Positions 16,909 to 26,270 of a DNA stretch of 64,000 nucleotides are shown here, one piece after another. A program made the position numbers and the translations under genes. A model generated the notes under the pieces. That model searched no databases. It saw only the letters and a program-made list of their open reading frames with translations, and was not told the DNA's origin. The stretch lies in the NCBI GenBank assembly GCA_016183985.1, contig JACPDN010000006.1, positions 310,001 to 374,000 on the forward strand, given 5' to 3'. Origin of the DNA: Pseudomonadota bacterium. Its GTDB lineage: Bacteria > Pseudomonadota > Alphaproteobacteria > Dongiales > Dongiaceae. How positions within the stretch are numbered: position 1 is the stretch's first letter; every line of letters starts with the position of its first letter.

Positions 16909-18585
16909 ATGGAAACAAATCGGATCGATCTCGCTTTTGCCTTGGCCAGCAAGAACGCCCAGACGAAATCCACCGGCAACGGCAACAACGGTGCCTTCGC
17001 CGACATGCTGCTCGGCGCCATGGGCCAGAAGAGCAGCACCGTCAGCACGGATAAGGCTCAGGTCAGACCGGCCGAGACCTATACCCCACGTCGGCGCTTC
17101 GATGATTACGCGCCATATCAGTTCGATGCGCACAACAATACCGACACCCATACCGATTGCCGCGTGGAAAACAGCCAATCGCGCTCGCGCTGGAGTGTGG
17201 ATGACACTTCCACCAATCCGGGGCATGGCCCGAGGGCACCAGGCGAGAATACGCCCCCTCATGGCCATGTCGTTCATGGTTCGCCAGAGCCGGACAGCCA
17301 GCCCGGCGATGTTACCGATGCTGGAACTGATGGAACTGTCGACCCGGCGACCGACATCGAAGCGCCGGAAGGCGATCAGGACGCCACGATTGATGGTGAG
17401 GATTGCAGCGGACAGGAATCCGGCAGCGATGCCGATGGGTCCGACGCGGCATTGATCACCGCCACAGTACCGGCATCGCTTCCCGAAGAGGCGCCGGCGA
17501 CGACCGATCTTGAAGTCGATGCAGTCCAAGCAAGCGTTGCTGCAACGACCGGGGCAACCGGTACGGCTTCCACCGACAACGCACCGGCCGAGGATCCTGC
17601 TGCTGCAGCCTTGTCCGCCACTGCTGCCCTGCCGGAAGCCACTGCGGCTGCCAACGGGCCGGAGAATATGGCGGCGCCGGCTGACGGCGACGATGCAGAC
17701 GAGGCGACAAGCGGCGAGGCTGCCAAGCAAGGCGTGACCTTCTCAGCGACCCTCGCCTTGACCGATACGGCGGATGATGCAGCTGCAGCGGCGGAGTCGC
17801 AGGTCAGCGCGATCACCGCCCGCAATGAGCGGCAAATCGAAGACGCGGGAACCTCCTTTCGCCGCAACACCGCCAATGCGCGCCGCAATCAGGGCAATGG
17901 CACGGGGGCCACCGGCGGCCAAACCAACGCGCCGCATCAGGCGTCGACAGGCGCCAGCGCCGCGGCGGTCGAAGCCCATGCCGGCAACTCGGCCAGCGAG
18001 ACGACCCCGCCACTGTCAGGCACCATCCCGGTTGGCTTCGATACCGGCCTTGGCAATGCGACCGGGCTCCCCGGGTGGAACCTGCACCTCGCGCAGGGTG
18101 CCGCCATCCGGCGCGGCGATTTCGTCGCCAACCTCCGTCAGCACCTGCAGAATTTGCCGGCACACGAACAGGTGGCGCTCAGCATCCAGCGCTCGCTGCG
18201 GGACGGCGGGGGCAGTATTACCCTCCAACTTTCGCCAGCGGAACTCGGCCGCATCCACCTGAAGCTCAAGATTGACGAGGAAAACAACGTCCAGGCCTCG
18301 GTCACGGTCGAACGGCCGGCAACGCTGGAACTGCTGCAGCGCGATATGAAGGCGTTGGAACGGGCCTTGCAAGAAGCTGGTCTGAAAGCCGGTCCCGGCG
18401 ATCTTTCCTTCAGTTTGCAAGGGGGAGACCCGGAATCTTTTGCCCGTGAGTTCGGTTCCGGTAACGGATCGGGTTCAAACGGGACGGGCCAAGCCAATGG
18501 TGCCGACGGCGCCGAGGATACGCCCGCAGCAATAGCGGCACCTGTCGTTGATACGGCCGACGGCTGGGTCGACGTGCAGGTCTAA
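16909..18585 (+). CDS. fliK: Flagellar hook-length control protein FliK
   Basis: 558 residues. The N-terminal 400 residues are low-complexity, rich in Ala, Thr, Asp and Gly, as in FliK rulers. The C-terminal Flg_hook domain (about residues 420-500) contains SITLQLSPAELGRIHLKLKI and ERPATLELLQRDMKALERAL, the substrate-specificity switch region. It follows flgL by 10 bp and precedes flgD. Given an enlarged FlgE, a long ruler is not surprising (inference). Confidence 0.9.
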   Translation: METNRIDLAFALASKNAQTKSTGNGNNGAFADMLLGAMGQKSSTVSTDKAQVRPAETYTPRRRFDDYAPYQFDAHNNTDTHTDCRVENSQSRSRWSVDDTSTNPGHGPRAPGENTPPHGHVVHGSPEPDSQPGDVTDAGTDGTVDPATDIEAPEGDQDATIDGEDCSGQESGSDADGSDAALITATVPASLPEEAPATTDLEVDAVQASVAATTGATGTASTDNAPAEDPAAAALSATAALPEATAAANGPENMAAPADGDDADEATSGEAAKQGVTFSATLALTDTADDAAAAAESQVSAITARNERQIEDAGTSFRRNTANARRNQGNGTGATGGQTNAPHQASTGASAAAVEAHAGNSASETTPPLSGTIPVGFDTGLGNATGLPGWNLHLAQGAAIRRGDFVANLRQHLQNLPAHEQVALSIQRSLRDGGGSITLQLSPAELGRIHLKLKIDEENNVQASVTVERPATLELLQRDMKALERALQEAGLKAGPGDLSFSLQGGDPESFAREFGSGNGSGSNGTGQANGADGAEDTPAAIAAPVVDTADGWVDVQV

Positions 18586-18607
18586 ACGAGATCAGGTGGA
18601 GACGAAC

Positions 18608-19324
18608 GTGACGGACATCCCCAGCATTAGCCAGACCCTTGCAGATAGGAACGCAGCCGCCGCTGCCAATGCTGCATCGACGACGAAGGATGCCACCGCC
18701 AATCTCTCCGACAATTACAATAACTTCCTGACCCTGCTCACAACGCAGCTGCGCAACCAGGATCCGTTGTCGCCGATGGATACTGCCCAGTTCACGCAGC
18801 AGCTCGTCGCCTTCTCAACGGTCGAACAGCAGATCCAATCGAACAAGAACCTGGAAAAGCTCATCAACCTGCAGTCTTCCACCAACGCCTATTCGGCGGT
18901 GAGCTTCATCGGTACCAGCGTCGCTATCGACAGCGACAAGGTCATGCTGAAAAACAAGGATGCGCGCTTCGACTATACGATCGACCAGAACGCGACCAAG
19001 GCCACGCTGACCATTCGTGACAAGAACAACCAGGTTGTCATGATCACCGACGCGGATCCACGAGCCGGCATCCATCCCGCCCGGTGGGACGGGACGGATG
19101 TGTTTGGCAACCAGCTCGCCGACGGCGAATATACGGTCGCAGTCAGTTATGAAGATGCTGCCGGCAAAAAATATACCGCCGACGTCACCAGCTATGGCGT
19201 GGTCGATTCCGCCGACATCGAGGACGGCGCCGTCTATCTCAACGTCGGCAGCATCCGCGTGCCGCTCGACAAGGTACAGCACATCACCAAGCCGACAGCT
19301 GCTGACGACAACGACGACGCTTAA
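18608..19324 (+). CDS. flgD: Hook assembly scaffolding protein FlgD
   Basis: 238 residues from GTG 18608, supported by GGAG seven bases upstream; upstream in-frame codons overlap fliK. The N-terminal FlgD signature NFLTLLTTQLRNQDPLSPMD and TAQFTQQLVAFSTVEQQ are present, followed by the tudor/Ig-like FlgD_ig region (HPARWDGTDVFGNQLADGEY). It caps the growing hook. Last hook gene of the operon; sciP follows after 155 bp. Confidence 0.94.
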   Translation: MTDIPSISQTLADRNAAAAANAASTTKDATANLSDNYNNFLTLLTTQLRNQDPLSPMDTAQFTQQLVAFSTVEQQIQSNKNLEKLINLQSSTNAYSAVSFIGTSVAIDSDKVMLKNKDARFDYTIDQNATKATLTIRDKNNQVVMITDADPRAGIHPARWDGTDVFGNQLADGEYTVAVSYEDAAGKKYTADVTSYGVVDSADIEDGAVYLNVGSIRVPLDKVQHITKPTAADDNDDA

Positions 19325-19479
19325 AAGAAGCGCCTGTTTTAAAAGACATTTTAGCTATTTTGGACAGTGATGCCGAACCACTGTTGGCAACCAGTTTAGG
19401 ACTTTCTTAAATGGCCGTGGCGTATGAATGGTCCGAACCGAGACCGGAATCACGGGAAATCCTGCAGAGGATGCCCAGT

Positions 19480-19791
19480 ATGGCCATGGCAGAAGTACGA
19501 CCTTCACAAAACAACATCGGCGACGCCCCGCCCAAGAGCATCGACGACCTGCCCCCGCCGGGTACCCGGCGCTGGGTCATTCGCCGCAAGGCCGAGGTGG
19601 TAGCAGGTGTCCGCGCCGGCCTCATCAGCATCGAGGAGGCCTGTAAGCGGTATTCTTTGTCTGTGGAAGAATTCCTATCATGGCAGCGGGCGATCGACCG
19701 CCACGGTCTGCGCGGACTGCGCACAACGCGAATTCAGGACTACCGGACTATCGATCGTGTCGAGCCTGAGGATGAATCCCCACGATCGTGA
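19480..19791 (+). CDS. sciP: CtrA inhibitor SciP (DUF1153)
   Basis: 103 residues. The DUF1153 core is complete: DLPPPGTRRWVIRRKAEVVA, EEACKRYSLSVEEFLSWQRA and DRHGLRGLRTTRIQDYR. In Caulobacter SciP binds DNA as a helix-turn-helix protein and blocks CtrA-dependent transcription. The start at 19480 is chosen from an AGAGG nine bases upstream and family length; in-frame ATGs at 19411 and 19471 are alternatives. It lies between the hook operon and fliF, whose promoter carries a CtrA box. A near-match CtrA box (TTAA-N7-TTTA) is at 19339-19353, and an inverted repeat ACAGTG-N9-CACTGT at 19364-19384. Confidence 0.9.
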   Translation: MAMAEVRPSQNNIGDAPPKSIDDLPPPGTRRWVIRRKAEVVAGVRAGLISIEEACKRYSLSVEEFLSWQRAIDRHGLRGLRTTRIQDYRTIDRVEPEDESPRS

Positions 19792-19882
19792 TGGTTCCAA
19801 GTAATATTCCTTAACGCCTGTGGATTACTGAATATAAATTAACCATATCAATGTGCTAGGTGGGCAAAATTTTCTGTGCCCC

Positions 19883-19900
19883 TAGGCAATTTTTACCGCC
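19883..19900. promoter_or_regulatory. FlbD ftr-like site upstream of fliF
   Basis: TAGGCAATTTTTACCGCC resembles the flagellin ftr-like site TCGGCAATTTCTGCCAG and directly abuts the CtrA box at 19902. Degenerate on the right half. Confidence 0.4.
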
Positions 19901-19901
19901 A

Positions 19902-19916
19902 TTAACTTCTCTTTAA
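19902..19916. promoter_or_regulatory. CtrA box of the fliF operon
   Basis: Perfect TTAA-CTTCTCT-TTAA about 140 bp upstream of fliF. In Caulobacter the fliF promoter is a CtrA target, so this is the expected early-class control point. Confidence 0.75.
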
Positions 19917-19973
19917 ATCCTCCCTCCTACACTCAGCCTCGTCCGCGCAGCCCTTTCCCGTCCAAACCCACGC

Positions 19974-20014
19974 AATTCGTCGAAAATTTTAGTATATAAA
20001 ATTTTAGACGAATT
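19974..20014. promoter_or_regulatory. 41-bp near-perfect palindrome in the fliF leader
   Basis: Left arm AATTCGTC-G-AAAATTTTA, loop GTATA, right arm TAAAATTTT-A-GACGAATT: 17 of 18 positions pair. It is AT-rich in a GC-rich region, 40-80 bp upstream of the fliF start, between the CtrA box and an ftr-like site. It could be a dimeric regulator site or an RNA hairpin in the leader; no known motif assigned. Confidence 0.7.
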
Positions 20015-20026
20015 AGTGCGGCCGAG

Positions 20027-20043
20027 TCGGCAAAAGCTGCCTA
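20027..20043. promoter_or_regulatory. FlbD ftr4-like site at the fliF start
   Basis: TCGGCAAAAGCTGCCTA is the best ftr match in the window (CGGCA-AAAG-CTGCC) and sits 11 bp before the fliF start codon. In Caulobacter FlbD represses fliF by binding ftr4 at its promoter; a repressive role here is inferred from that. Confidence 0.6.
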
Positions 20044-20053
20044 TCTGGAGCGA

Positions 20054-21742
20054 GTGGCTAACGTGAATTCATTTCTTCAGACGTTGCGCAATCTTGGCCC
20101 AGTGCGACTTGCGAGCCTTGCCGCCGTCTCTCTCGCGTTAATCGCGTTTTTCGGATTTATCGGCACCCGCCTTACGACGCCCGGCATGGCCCTGCTCTAT
20201 GGCGGCCTGGATTCGACCGATTCAGCCGCGATCGCCGCCAAGCTCGAGGAAACGCAGGTTCCCTTCGAGGTGAAGGGCGACGGATCTCAGATATATGTGC
20301 CGGATGACCAAGTGGGCCGCATCCGCCTCGCCATGGCCGGCGAAGGGTTGCCCAATGGCGGTACTATCGGCTACGAAATCTTCGATCGTGCCGACGCTCT
20401 CGGCACAACCAATTTCGTCCAGCAGATCAATCAGTTACGCGCCCTTGAAGGCGAGCTCGGCCGCACCGTCCGTGCGCTGCGCCAGGTAAAAGGTGCCCGC
20501 GTCCATCTGGTGATGCCCAAGCGCGAGCTTTTCTCGCGCGACAAGGCCGAGCCGACCGCGTCGGTTGTGGTCACTCTGCAGGGCCAGCTCGAGAAGGAGC
20601 AGGTAGCCGCTATCCAGCATCTTGTGGCCTCCTCCGTGCCCGGCATGAAGACGGCGAACGTTTCAGTCATCGACGACAAAGGGCACCTGCTGGCCCGTGG
20701 TGGTTCGGAGGATGACCTAAGCACCGCCAATGCGGATGAAATGCGCCGGGGCTATGAATTGCGCCTGACGCAGGCGGTCGAGGATCTTCTGGCCCAGACA
20801 TTGGGGGCTGGCAAAGTGCGCGCCGAGGTGAATGCCGAGCTCGACTTCAATCAGCTCACCACCAATACCGAGAGCTTCGATCCCGACGGACAGGTCGTGC
20901 GTTCGACCCAGACCGTTGATGAGAACGAACAGAGCCAGGAGCGCTCCGCCAACAACAACGTCTCCGTCGCCAACAACGTGCCGAACCCGCCGGCCGCGAA
21001 CAATGCCTCAGGCGATACCAGCAACAGCAACACGCAGCGCACGGAAGAAACCGTCAACTACGAGATCTCGAAGAAGACCCAGACCGAGGTCAAGCACAGC
21101 GGCGACGTGAAGAAATTGTCGGTCGCCGTGCTGGTCGACGGCACCTATACGACGGCTGCCGACGGCACCCAGACTTATGCCGCCCGCCCGCAGGCGGAAC
21201 TCGACCAGATATCGGCCCTGGTGAAATCCGCCGTCGGTTTCAGCGCCCAGCGCGGCGACGTGGTCGAAGTGATCAACATGCAATTCGCCGCTCCCGAAGT
21301 CACGGAGCAGGGCTTCAGCGTCCTGGGCTTGGAAAAGCCGGATCTGATGCGCATCGCGGAACTGGTGGTCCTGTCGCTGGTTGCCGTCCTGGTGCTTCTG
21401 CTGGTGGTGCGTCCGCTGCTCAATCGCTTGCTCGCCATTCCTGGCGCGGCGCCTGAGCAATTTGCCATCGCCGGCCCGGGCGGCGCCGCCTTGCCGCCAG
21501 GTGCCGCTGCGGCTCTCGCCTTGCCGGGCGCCCCCAGTGATCTGGCGGCCCTGACCAGCGGCCAGCCGACCTCGATGGGCGAAATCACCAACATCGCCAA
21601 CGAGATCGAGCAGATGATCGATATCAATCAGGTGGAGGGCCGGGTGCGTGCTTCGTCCTTGAAGCGCATCGCCGAACTGGTTGACCAGCACCCCGAACAG
21701 GCAGTGAATATCATGCGTCAGTGGATGTATCAGGAAGCCTGA
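20054..21742 (+). CDS. fliF: Flagellar M-ring protein FliF
   Basis: 562 residues, normal length. First membrane segment at about 18-38, periplasmic ring domains with [18 protein letters not shown] and [13 protein letters not shown], second membrane segment at about 430-455 ([20 protein letters not shown]), and a cytoplasmic tail for FliG. The start is GTG at 20054 with GGAG only three bases upstream; a GTG at 20063 is a possible alternative. It leads a rightward run of basal-body, export and regulatory genes. Confidence 0.95.
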   Translation: MANVNSFLQTLRNLGPVRLASLAAVSLALIAFFGFIGTRLTTPGMALLYGGLDSTDSAAIAAKLEETQVPFEVKGDGSQIYVPDDQVGRIRLAMAGEGLPNGGTIGYEIFDRADALGTTNFVQQINQLRALEGELGRTVRALRQVKGARVHLVMPKRELFSRDKAEPTASVVVTLQGQLEKEQVAAIQHLVASSVPGMKTANVSVIDDKGHLLARGGSEDDLSTANADEMRRGYELRLTQAVEDLLAQTLGAGKVRAEVNAELDFNQLTTNTESFDPDGQVVRSTQTVDENEQSQERSANNNVSVANNVPNPPAANNASGDTSNSNTQRTEETVNYEISKKTQTEVKHSGDVKKLSVAVLVDGTYTTAADGTQTYAARPQAELDQISALVKSAVGFSAQRGDVVEVINMQFAAPEVTEQGFSVLGLEKPDLMRIAELVVLSLVAVLVLLLVVRPLLNRLLAIPGAAPEQFAIAGPGGAALPPGAAAALALPGAPSDLAALTSGQPTSMGEITNIANEIEQMIDINQVEGRVRASSLKRIAELVDQHPEQAVNIMRQWMYQEA

Positions 21743-21743
21743 G

Positions 21744-22760
21744 ATGCGCACGAAGGATGACTATAGGTCACTGACTGGCGCGCAGAAGGCCGCCCTCCTC
21801 CTGATGTCGGTGGGCGAGGAAAGCGCTTCGAAGCTGTTCGCCATGATGCATGATGACGAGATCCGCGAGATCTCGCAGACCATGGCCAATCTCGGCACGG
21901 TCAGCGCCACCGTCGTCGAACGTCTCTTCGTCGAATTTGCGGACGGTATCTCGTCTACCGGTTCTCTGACCGGCACCTTCGAATCCACCGAGCGCCTGCT
22001 GATGAAGGTGCTCGACAAGACGAAGGTCGATCAGATCATGGAGGAAATCCGTGGTCCCGCCGGCCGCACCATGTGGGACAAGCTTTCGAACGTGAACGAG
22101 AGCGTGCTCGCCAACTATCTGAAGAACGAATATCCGCAGACCGTGGCCGTGGTGCTGTCCAAGATCAAATCGGACCATGCCTCGCGCGTCATCGCGCTGC
22201 TGCCGGAAGCTTTCGCCATGGAAGTGGTGATGCGCATGCTGCGCATGGAATCGATCCAGAAAGACGTCATCGACGACGTCGAACGGACCTTGCGCAACGA
22301 ATTCCTCTCGAACCTCGCCCGCTCGTCGAAGCGCGATGCGCATGAACTGATCGCGGAGATCTTCAACAATCTCGACCGCGCCACGGAACAGCGTTTCATC
22401 ACCGCCCTCGAAGAGCGCAACCGCGATTCCGCCGAGAAGGTGAAGTCGCTGATGTTCACCTTCGAGGATCTCGGCAAGCTCGATCCGGGCGGCGTGCAGA
22501 CACTCATGCGCGGCGTCGACAAGAGCAAATTGCCGGTCGCCCTCAAGGGTGCGTCGGAGACCATTCGCGACCTCTTCCTCTCCAACATGTCGGAGCGCGC
22601 TTCGAAGATGCTCAAGGAAGACATGGCGGCGATGGGTCCGGTACGCCTCAAGGATGTCGAAGAAGCACAGATGGCCATGGTCAATCTCGCCAAGGAAATG
22701 GCGGCCAAGGGCGAACTGGTGCTGGCCGACAGCAAGGGCGAAGACGAGCTGATCTACTGA
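21744..22760 (+). CDS. fliG: Flagellar motor switch protein FliG
   Basis: 338 residues. N-terminal domain [20 protein letters not shown], the middle-domain EYPQT motif (a variant of EHPQT) and the C-terminal torque helix region ([20 protein letters not shown]) are all present. One base separates it from the fliF stop. It is the rotor protein contacted by the stator. Confidence 0.95.
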   Translation: MRTKDDYRSLTGAQKAALLLMSVGEESASKLFAMMHDDEIREISQTMANLGTVSATVVERLFVEFADGISSTGSLTGTFESTERLLMKVLDKTKVDQIMEEIRGPAGRTMWDKLSNVNESVLANYLKNEYPQTVAVVLSKIKSDHASRVIALLPEAFAMEVVMRMLRMESIQKDVIDDVERTLRNEFLSNLARSSKRDAHELIAEIFNNLDRATEQRFITALEERNRDSAEKVKSLMFTFEDLGKLDPGGVQTLMRGVDKSKLPVALKGASETIRDLFLSNMSERASKMLKEDMAAMGPVRLKDVEEAQMAMVNLAKEMAAKGELVLADSKGEDELIY

Positions 22761-22768
22761 TCTGACAA

Positions 22769-23569
22769 ATGGAACAGGAAACTTCTGGGTTGAAGACCGT
22801 GCGCAAATTCCTCTTCGACAATGATTTCGACGCCGGCACCGACGCGCCGGCGCGAAACGTCGTGCGCAAGAAGGCTGAGGCGCCGGCCGAACCGCCTCCC
22901 CCGCCGCCGCCTCCCCCGCCGCCGGAGCCGACTTTCAGCGAGGCGCAGCTGGCGGCGGCCGTCGCCGAGGCGAAGGCCAAAGCACTTAAGGATGGCCAGG
23001 CGAAGGGCAAAGCGGATGCCCAGGCGCAAATAGAAGCGCAGATTTCCGGCGCGCTCGGCAATATCGGCAGCCAGATCGCGACGATGGCGACGAACTTGAC
23101 CGAGGATCGCAGCGCGATCCTGGGTGAAGCTGCGGGCCTAGCGCTCGCCATGATGCGCAAGATCCTGCCCGAATTCTCCCGCCGCGGCGGGCTGGCGGAG
23201 GTCGAAGCCACGATCGAACGTTGCCTCGTCGACCAGCGTCGGGAGAAGCGCCTCAATATTCGTGTCCCCGCCGACCTCCTGCCGGCATTGCAAGCTAAGA
23301 TCGCGGACCTCGCCGCCGAAAAGCATTTCGAAGGCCGTGCCAATCTGATCGGTGATCCGACGCTGCAGGGCGCAAGCTGCCTGATCGAATGGGCCGATGG
23401 CGGCCTGGAACGGAAAAGCGATGCCATCTGGCGCGATGTCTCGGCAGCGCTCGAGCGGTGCCTTGCGACCCAGGGCATTGAACCGGTGGCGATCAATGAC
23501 GATGCAACAACCGAGCCGGCATCCGATATGCCCGGCGACACTGTCGACAGCGCCGATGCTGTCGACTGA
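22769..23569 (+). CDS. fliH: Flagellar assembly protein FliH
   Basis: 266 residues. Basic N-terminus (TVRKFLFDNDFD), a run of 11 prolines at about 43-53, a coiled-coil region rich in Ala/Lys/Gln (about 60-95) and a C-terminal domain with LNIRVPADLLPALQAKI and LIGDPTLQGASCLIEWADG, as in FliH/T3SS stator proteins. It binds and regulates the ATPase FliI, whose gene lies elsewhere in this window (36250-37662). Confidence 0.88.
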   Translation: MEQETSGLKTVRKFLFDNDFDAGTDAPARNVVRKKAEAPAEPPPPPPPPPPPEPTFSEAQLAAAVAEAKAKALKDGQAKGKADAQAQIEAQISGALGNIGSQIATMATNLTEDRSAILGEAAGLALAMMRKILPEFSRRGGLAEVEATIERCLVDQRREKRLNIRVPADLLPALQAKIADLAAEKHFEGRANLIGDPTLQGASCLIEWADGGLERKSDAIWRDVSAALERCLATQGIEPVAINDDATTEPASDMPGDTVDSADAVD

Positions 23570-23583
23570 TCAAGGAGCGGGAA

Positions 23584-23919
23584 ATGGGTGACGAGGAAAA
23601 CCTGCAGCTGCAGGAATTTGAAGAGCAAGGCGGCGCGGATGTCGCTGCCGAGGCCAGCCGTGTGCCGACCAATGCCAAGGAGCTGGACGCTGTCTATGAC
23701 GTACCGGTCCAGGTTTCGGCGGTGCTGGGACGCGCCACCATGCAGGTGAGCCAGCTTTTGAAGCTTGGCCGTGGCGCCGTCGTCGAACTCGACCGGAAGG
23801 TCGGAGAAGCCGTCGACATCTATGTGAACAACCGTCTGGTCGCCCGCGGCGAAGTCGTCGTGGTCGAGGATCGCCTCGGCGTGACCATGACTGAAATCAT
23901 TAAGTCCGATCGCGGTTAA
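23584..23919 (+). CDS. fliN: Flagellar motor switch protein FliN
   Basis: 111 residues. SpoA-type C-ring domain: VYDVPVQVSAVLGRATMQVS, LLKLGRGAVVELDRKVGEAV and VDIYVNNRLVARGEVVVVED. GGAG precedes the ATG. fliM is not in the window. Confidence 0.95.
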   Translation: MGDEENLQLQEFEEQGGADVAAEASRVPTNAKELDAVYDVPVQVSAVLGRATMQVSQLLKLGRGAVVELDRKVGEAVDIYVNNRLVARGEVVVVEDRLGVTMTEIIKSDRG

Positions 23920-23950
23920 TCACGGCACCCGAAGGTCAGGAACAAAAGAG

Positions 23951-24802
23951 ATGTCCGATACCGCCAACGACCCGATCCAGAGCTTTACGGCCAAGAGCGA
24001 CCTGCCCTTGCGCCTCGAACCGGCACGCCAGGGCTTCGATATGGCGACGGCTCTGGGCCTTATCGGCGCGCTGGCGCTGATCGGTATCGCGATTTTCCTG
24101 GGCGGCAATTGGCTGGCCTTCGTCGATATTCCGTCGATCCTGATCGTCGTTTGCGGCACCTTTGCCATCACGACGGTTTCCTATTCCGTGACCGAGGTCA
24201 TGCAGGCGCAGCCCCTGATGTTCCGGACGCTGTTCTCGGTTGGCCACACGCCCAATCAGGCGGCCGCCAAGGTTCTGCAGCTGGCAGAACGGGCGCGCCG
24301 GCGGGGTCTCCTCGCCATGCAGAACGAGCTCTATAGCCTGAAGAACGAGCCTTTCCTGCTGCGCGGCATGACCATGCTGGTTGACGGCATGCCGATCGAA
24401 GAAGTCGAGCGCAACCTCACTTTCGAAACCCATGCCATGGCGCAGCGCCACCAGCGCTCGACTGGTATTCTGCGTCGCGCCGCGGAAGTTTCGCCAGCGA
24501 TGGGGCTTATCGGCACACTGATCGGCCTGGTGCAAATGCTGGGCTCGCTCAATCAACCGGAAGGCATCGGCCCCGCCATGGCGGTGGCGCTGCTCACCAC
24601 TTTCTACGGCGCCGTGCTCGCCAACGTGTTTTTCCTGCCGATCGCCAGCAAGCTGGAACGCAATTCGGCGATCGAGCTGCTTATCAATCAGATCTTTATC
24701 CTGGGCACGCTATCTATCGCGCGCCAGGAGAATCCGCGGCGGTTGGAGCTGGTGCTCAACACCATCCTGCCGGCCAACCAACGCGTCAAATATTTTGATT
24801 AA
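23951..24802 (+). CDS. MotA/PomA-like stator channel protein
   Basis: 283 residues with an acidic N-terminal stretch, then about four membrane segments (ATALGLIGALALIGIAIFLG; FVDIPSILIVVCGTFAITTV; two near 185-240). VDIPSILIVVCGT and PAMGLIGTLIGLVQML match the MotA/PomA family, and ERNLTFETHA resembles the cytoplasmic loop that contacts FliG. No MotB partner is adjacent, unlike typical motAB pairs. It may be the main MotA with motB elsewhere or a distinct stator. Located between fliN and flbD. Confidence 0.82.
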   Translation: MSDTANDPIQSFTAKSDLPLRLEPARQGFDMATALGLIGALALIGIAIFLGGNWLAFVDIPSILIVVCGTFAITTVSYSVTEVMQAQPLMFRTLFSVGHTPNQAAAKVLQLAERARRRGLLAMQNELYSLKNEPFLLRGMTMLVDGMPIEEVERNLTFETHAMAQRHQRSTGILRRAAEVSPAMGLIGTLIGLVQMLGSLNQPEGIGPAMAVALLTTFYGAVLANVFFLPIASKLERNSAIELLINQIFILGTLSIARQENPRRLELVLNTILPANQRVKYFD

Positions 24803-24815
24803 CGGAGACTAACCG

Positions 24816-26213
24816 ATGCGACTTCTTATCGTCGGGTCCCTTGATGGCCACATCGCCGCTGCCGGCAAGATCGCGATTGGGCGTGGTGCCAAGGTAGCGC
24901 ACGTCAATGACGTCGAGCATGCCATGACTGCCCTGCGCAATGGCCAGGGCGCCGAGCTTATCATGTTCGATGTCAGTCTCGACATCACACAGATGATCGA
25001 CAGCCTGAAGCGCGAGCGCATCAGCATCCCTGTCGTCGCCTGTGGCATCGGCACATCGGCCGAAATCGCCGTGCGCGCAATCAAAGCCGGCGCCAAGGAA
25101 TACATCCCATTGCCGCCGGACGCCGAACTCATTGCCGCTGTTCTGGCTGCCGTCACCGAAGAGAGCTCCGCCTTTATCTTCAACGATCCGAGCATGAAGG
25201 CCACATTGAAGCTCGCCGACCAGGTCGCGCCATCGGATGCCAGCATTCTGGTGACGGGCGAAAGCGGCACCGGCAAGGAAGTGATGGCGCGCTATATCCA
25301 CACCCATTCCAAGCGCGCATCGAAGCCCTTCGTCTCGGTCAATTGCGCCGCCATTCCGGAAAACCTGCTCGAATCCGAACTCTTTGGCCACGAGAAAGGC
25401 GCCTTTACCGGCGCGATCGCGCGGCGCATCGGTAAGTTCGAGGAAGCCACCGGCGGCACCCTGCTCCTTGATGAAATCAGCGAAATGCACCCACGCCTGC
25501 AGGCCAAGCTCCTGCGCGCCATCCAGGAACGTGTCATCGACCGTGTCGGTGGCTCGCAGCCGGTGAAAGTCGACATCCGCCTCATCGCCACCTCGAACCG
25601 TGACATGCAGGAGGAAGTGCGCAAGGGCACCTTCCGCGAAGACCTCTATTTCCGCCTCAACGTCATGTCGTTGGAATTGCCGCCGCTGCGCGAACGCTCG
25701 AGCGACATTCCCCTGCTGGCTGAGCATTTTGTTCACAAATATGCGGCCGCCAATGGCATTCAGATCGATTCCGTCGACCCGGAAGTGATCGAAATCCTGC
25801 GTGCCCATGAATGGCGCGGCAACGTGCGCGAGCTGGAAAACACCATGCATCGCGCCGTGCTGCTCGCCCAGGGGCCGGTGATCCAGAAGGACGCCATTCT
25901 CCTCACCGGCGGACGCGGCCTGCCTGTGGTCGGCGCCGGCATGATTGCCGCCAGCAGCCCGACCGATACCGCTGTCGCCAAGGCTGCGGCGGTTGCCGCT
26001 GCCGGCACAACCGCCCTTGTCGGACGGACCGTTGCCGCGGTCGAACGCGACCTCATCATCGACACGCTCAGCCATTGCCTGGGCAACCGTACCCACGCCG
26101 CCAACATTCTCGGCATCTCGATCCGGACGCTGCGCAATAAGCTGAAACAGTACAACGAGGAGGGCTTTGCCGTTCCCGCCGCCCATGGCGAAGGCGAAGC
26201 TGCCAACGCGTGA
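24816..26213 (+). CDS. flbD: Sigma-54-dependent flagellar activator FlbD
   Basis: 465 residues: receiver-like domain (1-115), AAA+ domain (about 120-360; Walker A TGESGTGKE at 147-155, GAFTGA at 195-200) and a Fis-type HTH (LGNRTHAANILGISIRTLRN). The receiver lacks the paired N-terminal acids of phosphorylated receivers (MRLLIVGSLD), as is known for FlbD. It activates sigma-54 promoters of late flagellar genes and represses fliF through ftr sites; such sites and promoters are visible at 1603-1749, 10171-10278 and 19883-20043. Confidence 0.92.
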   Translation: MRLLIVGSLDGHIAAAGKIAIGRGAKVAHVNDVEHAMTALRNGQGAELIMFDVSLDITQMIDSLKRERISIPVVACGIGTSAEIAVRAIKAGAKEYIPLPPDAELIAAVLAAVTEESSAFIFNDPSMKATLKLADQVAPSDASILVTGESGTGKEVMARYIHTHSKRASKPFVSVNCAAIPENLLESELFGHEKGAFTGAIARRIGKFEEATGGTLLLDEISEMHPRLQAKLLRAIQERVIDRVGGSQPVKVDIRLIATSNRDMQEEVRKGTFREDLYFRLNVMSLELPPLRERSSDIPLLAEHFVHKYAAANGIQIDSVDPEVIEILRAHEWRGNVRELENTMHRAVLLAQGPVIQKDAILLTGGRGLPVVGAGMIAASSPTDTAVAKAAAVAAAGTTALVGRTVAAVERDLIIDTLSHCLGNRTHAANILGISIRTLRNKLKQYNEEGFAVPAAHGEGEAANA

Positions 26214-26270
26214 TCATCAAAAGATTGTCTGATTTCGCAAAGCTTGCCTGAAACAAGGGGATAACGGTCG

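Noticed and set aside
15600-17048. Antisense open frame opposite flgL/fliK
   Set aside because: Same composition artefact; crosses two real genes and lacks any recognisable motif.
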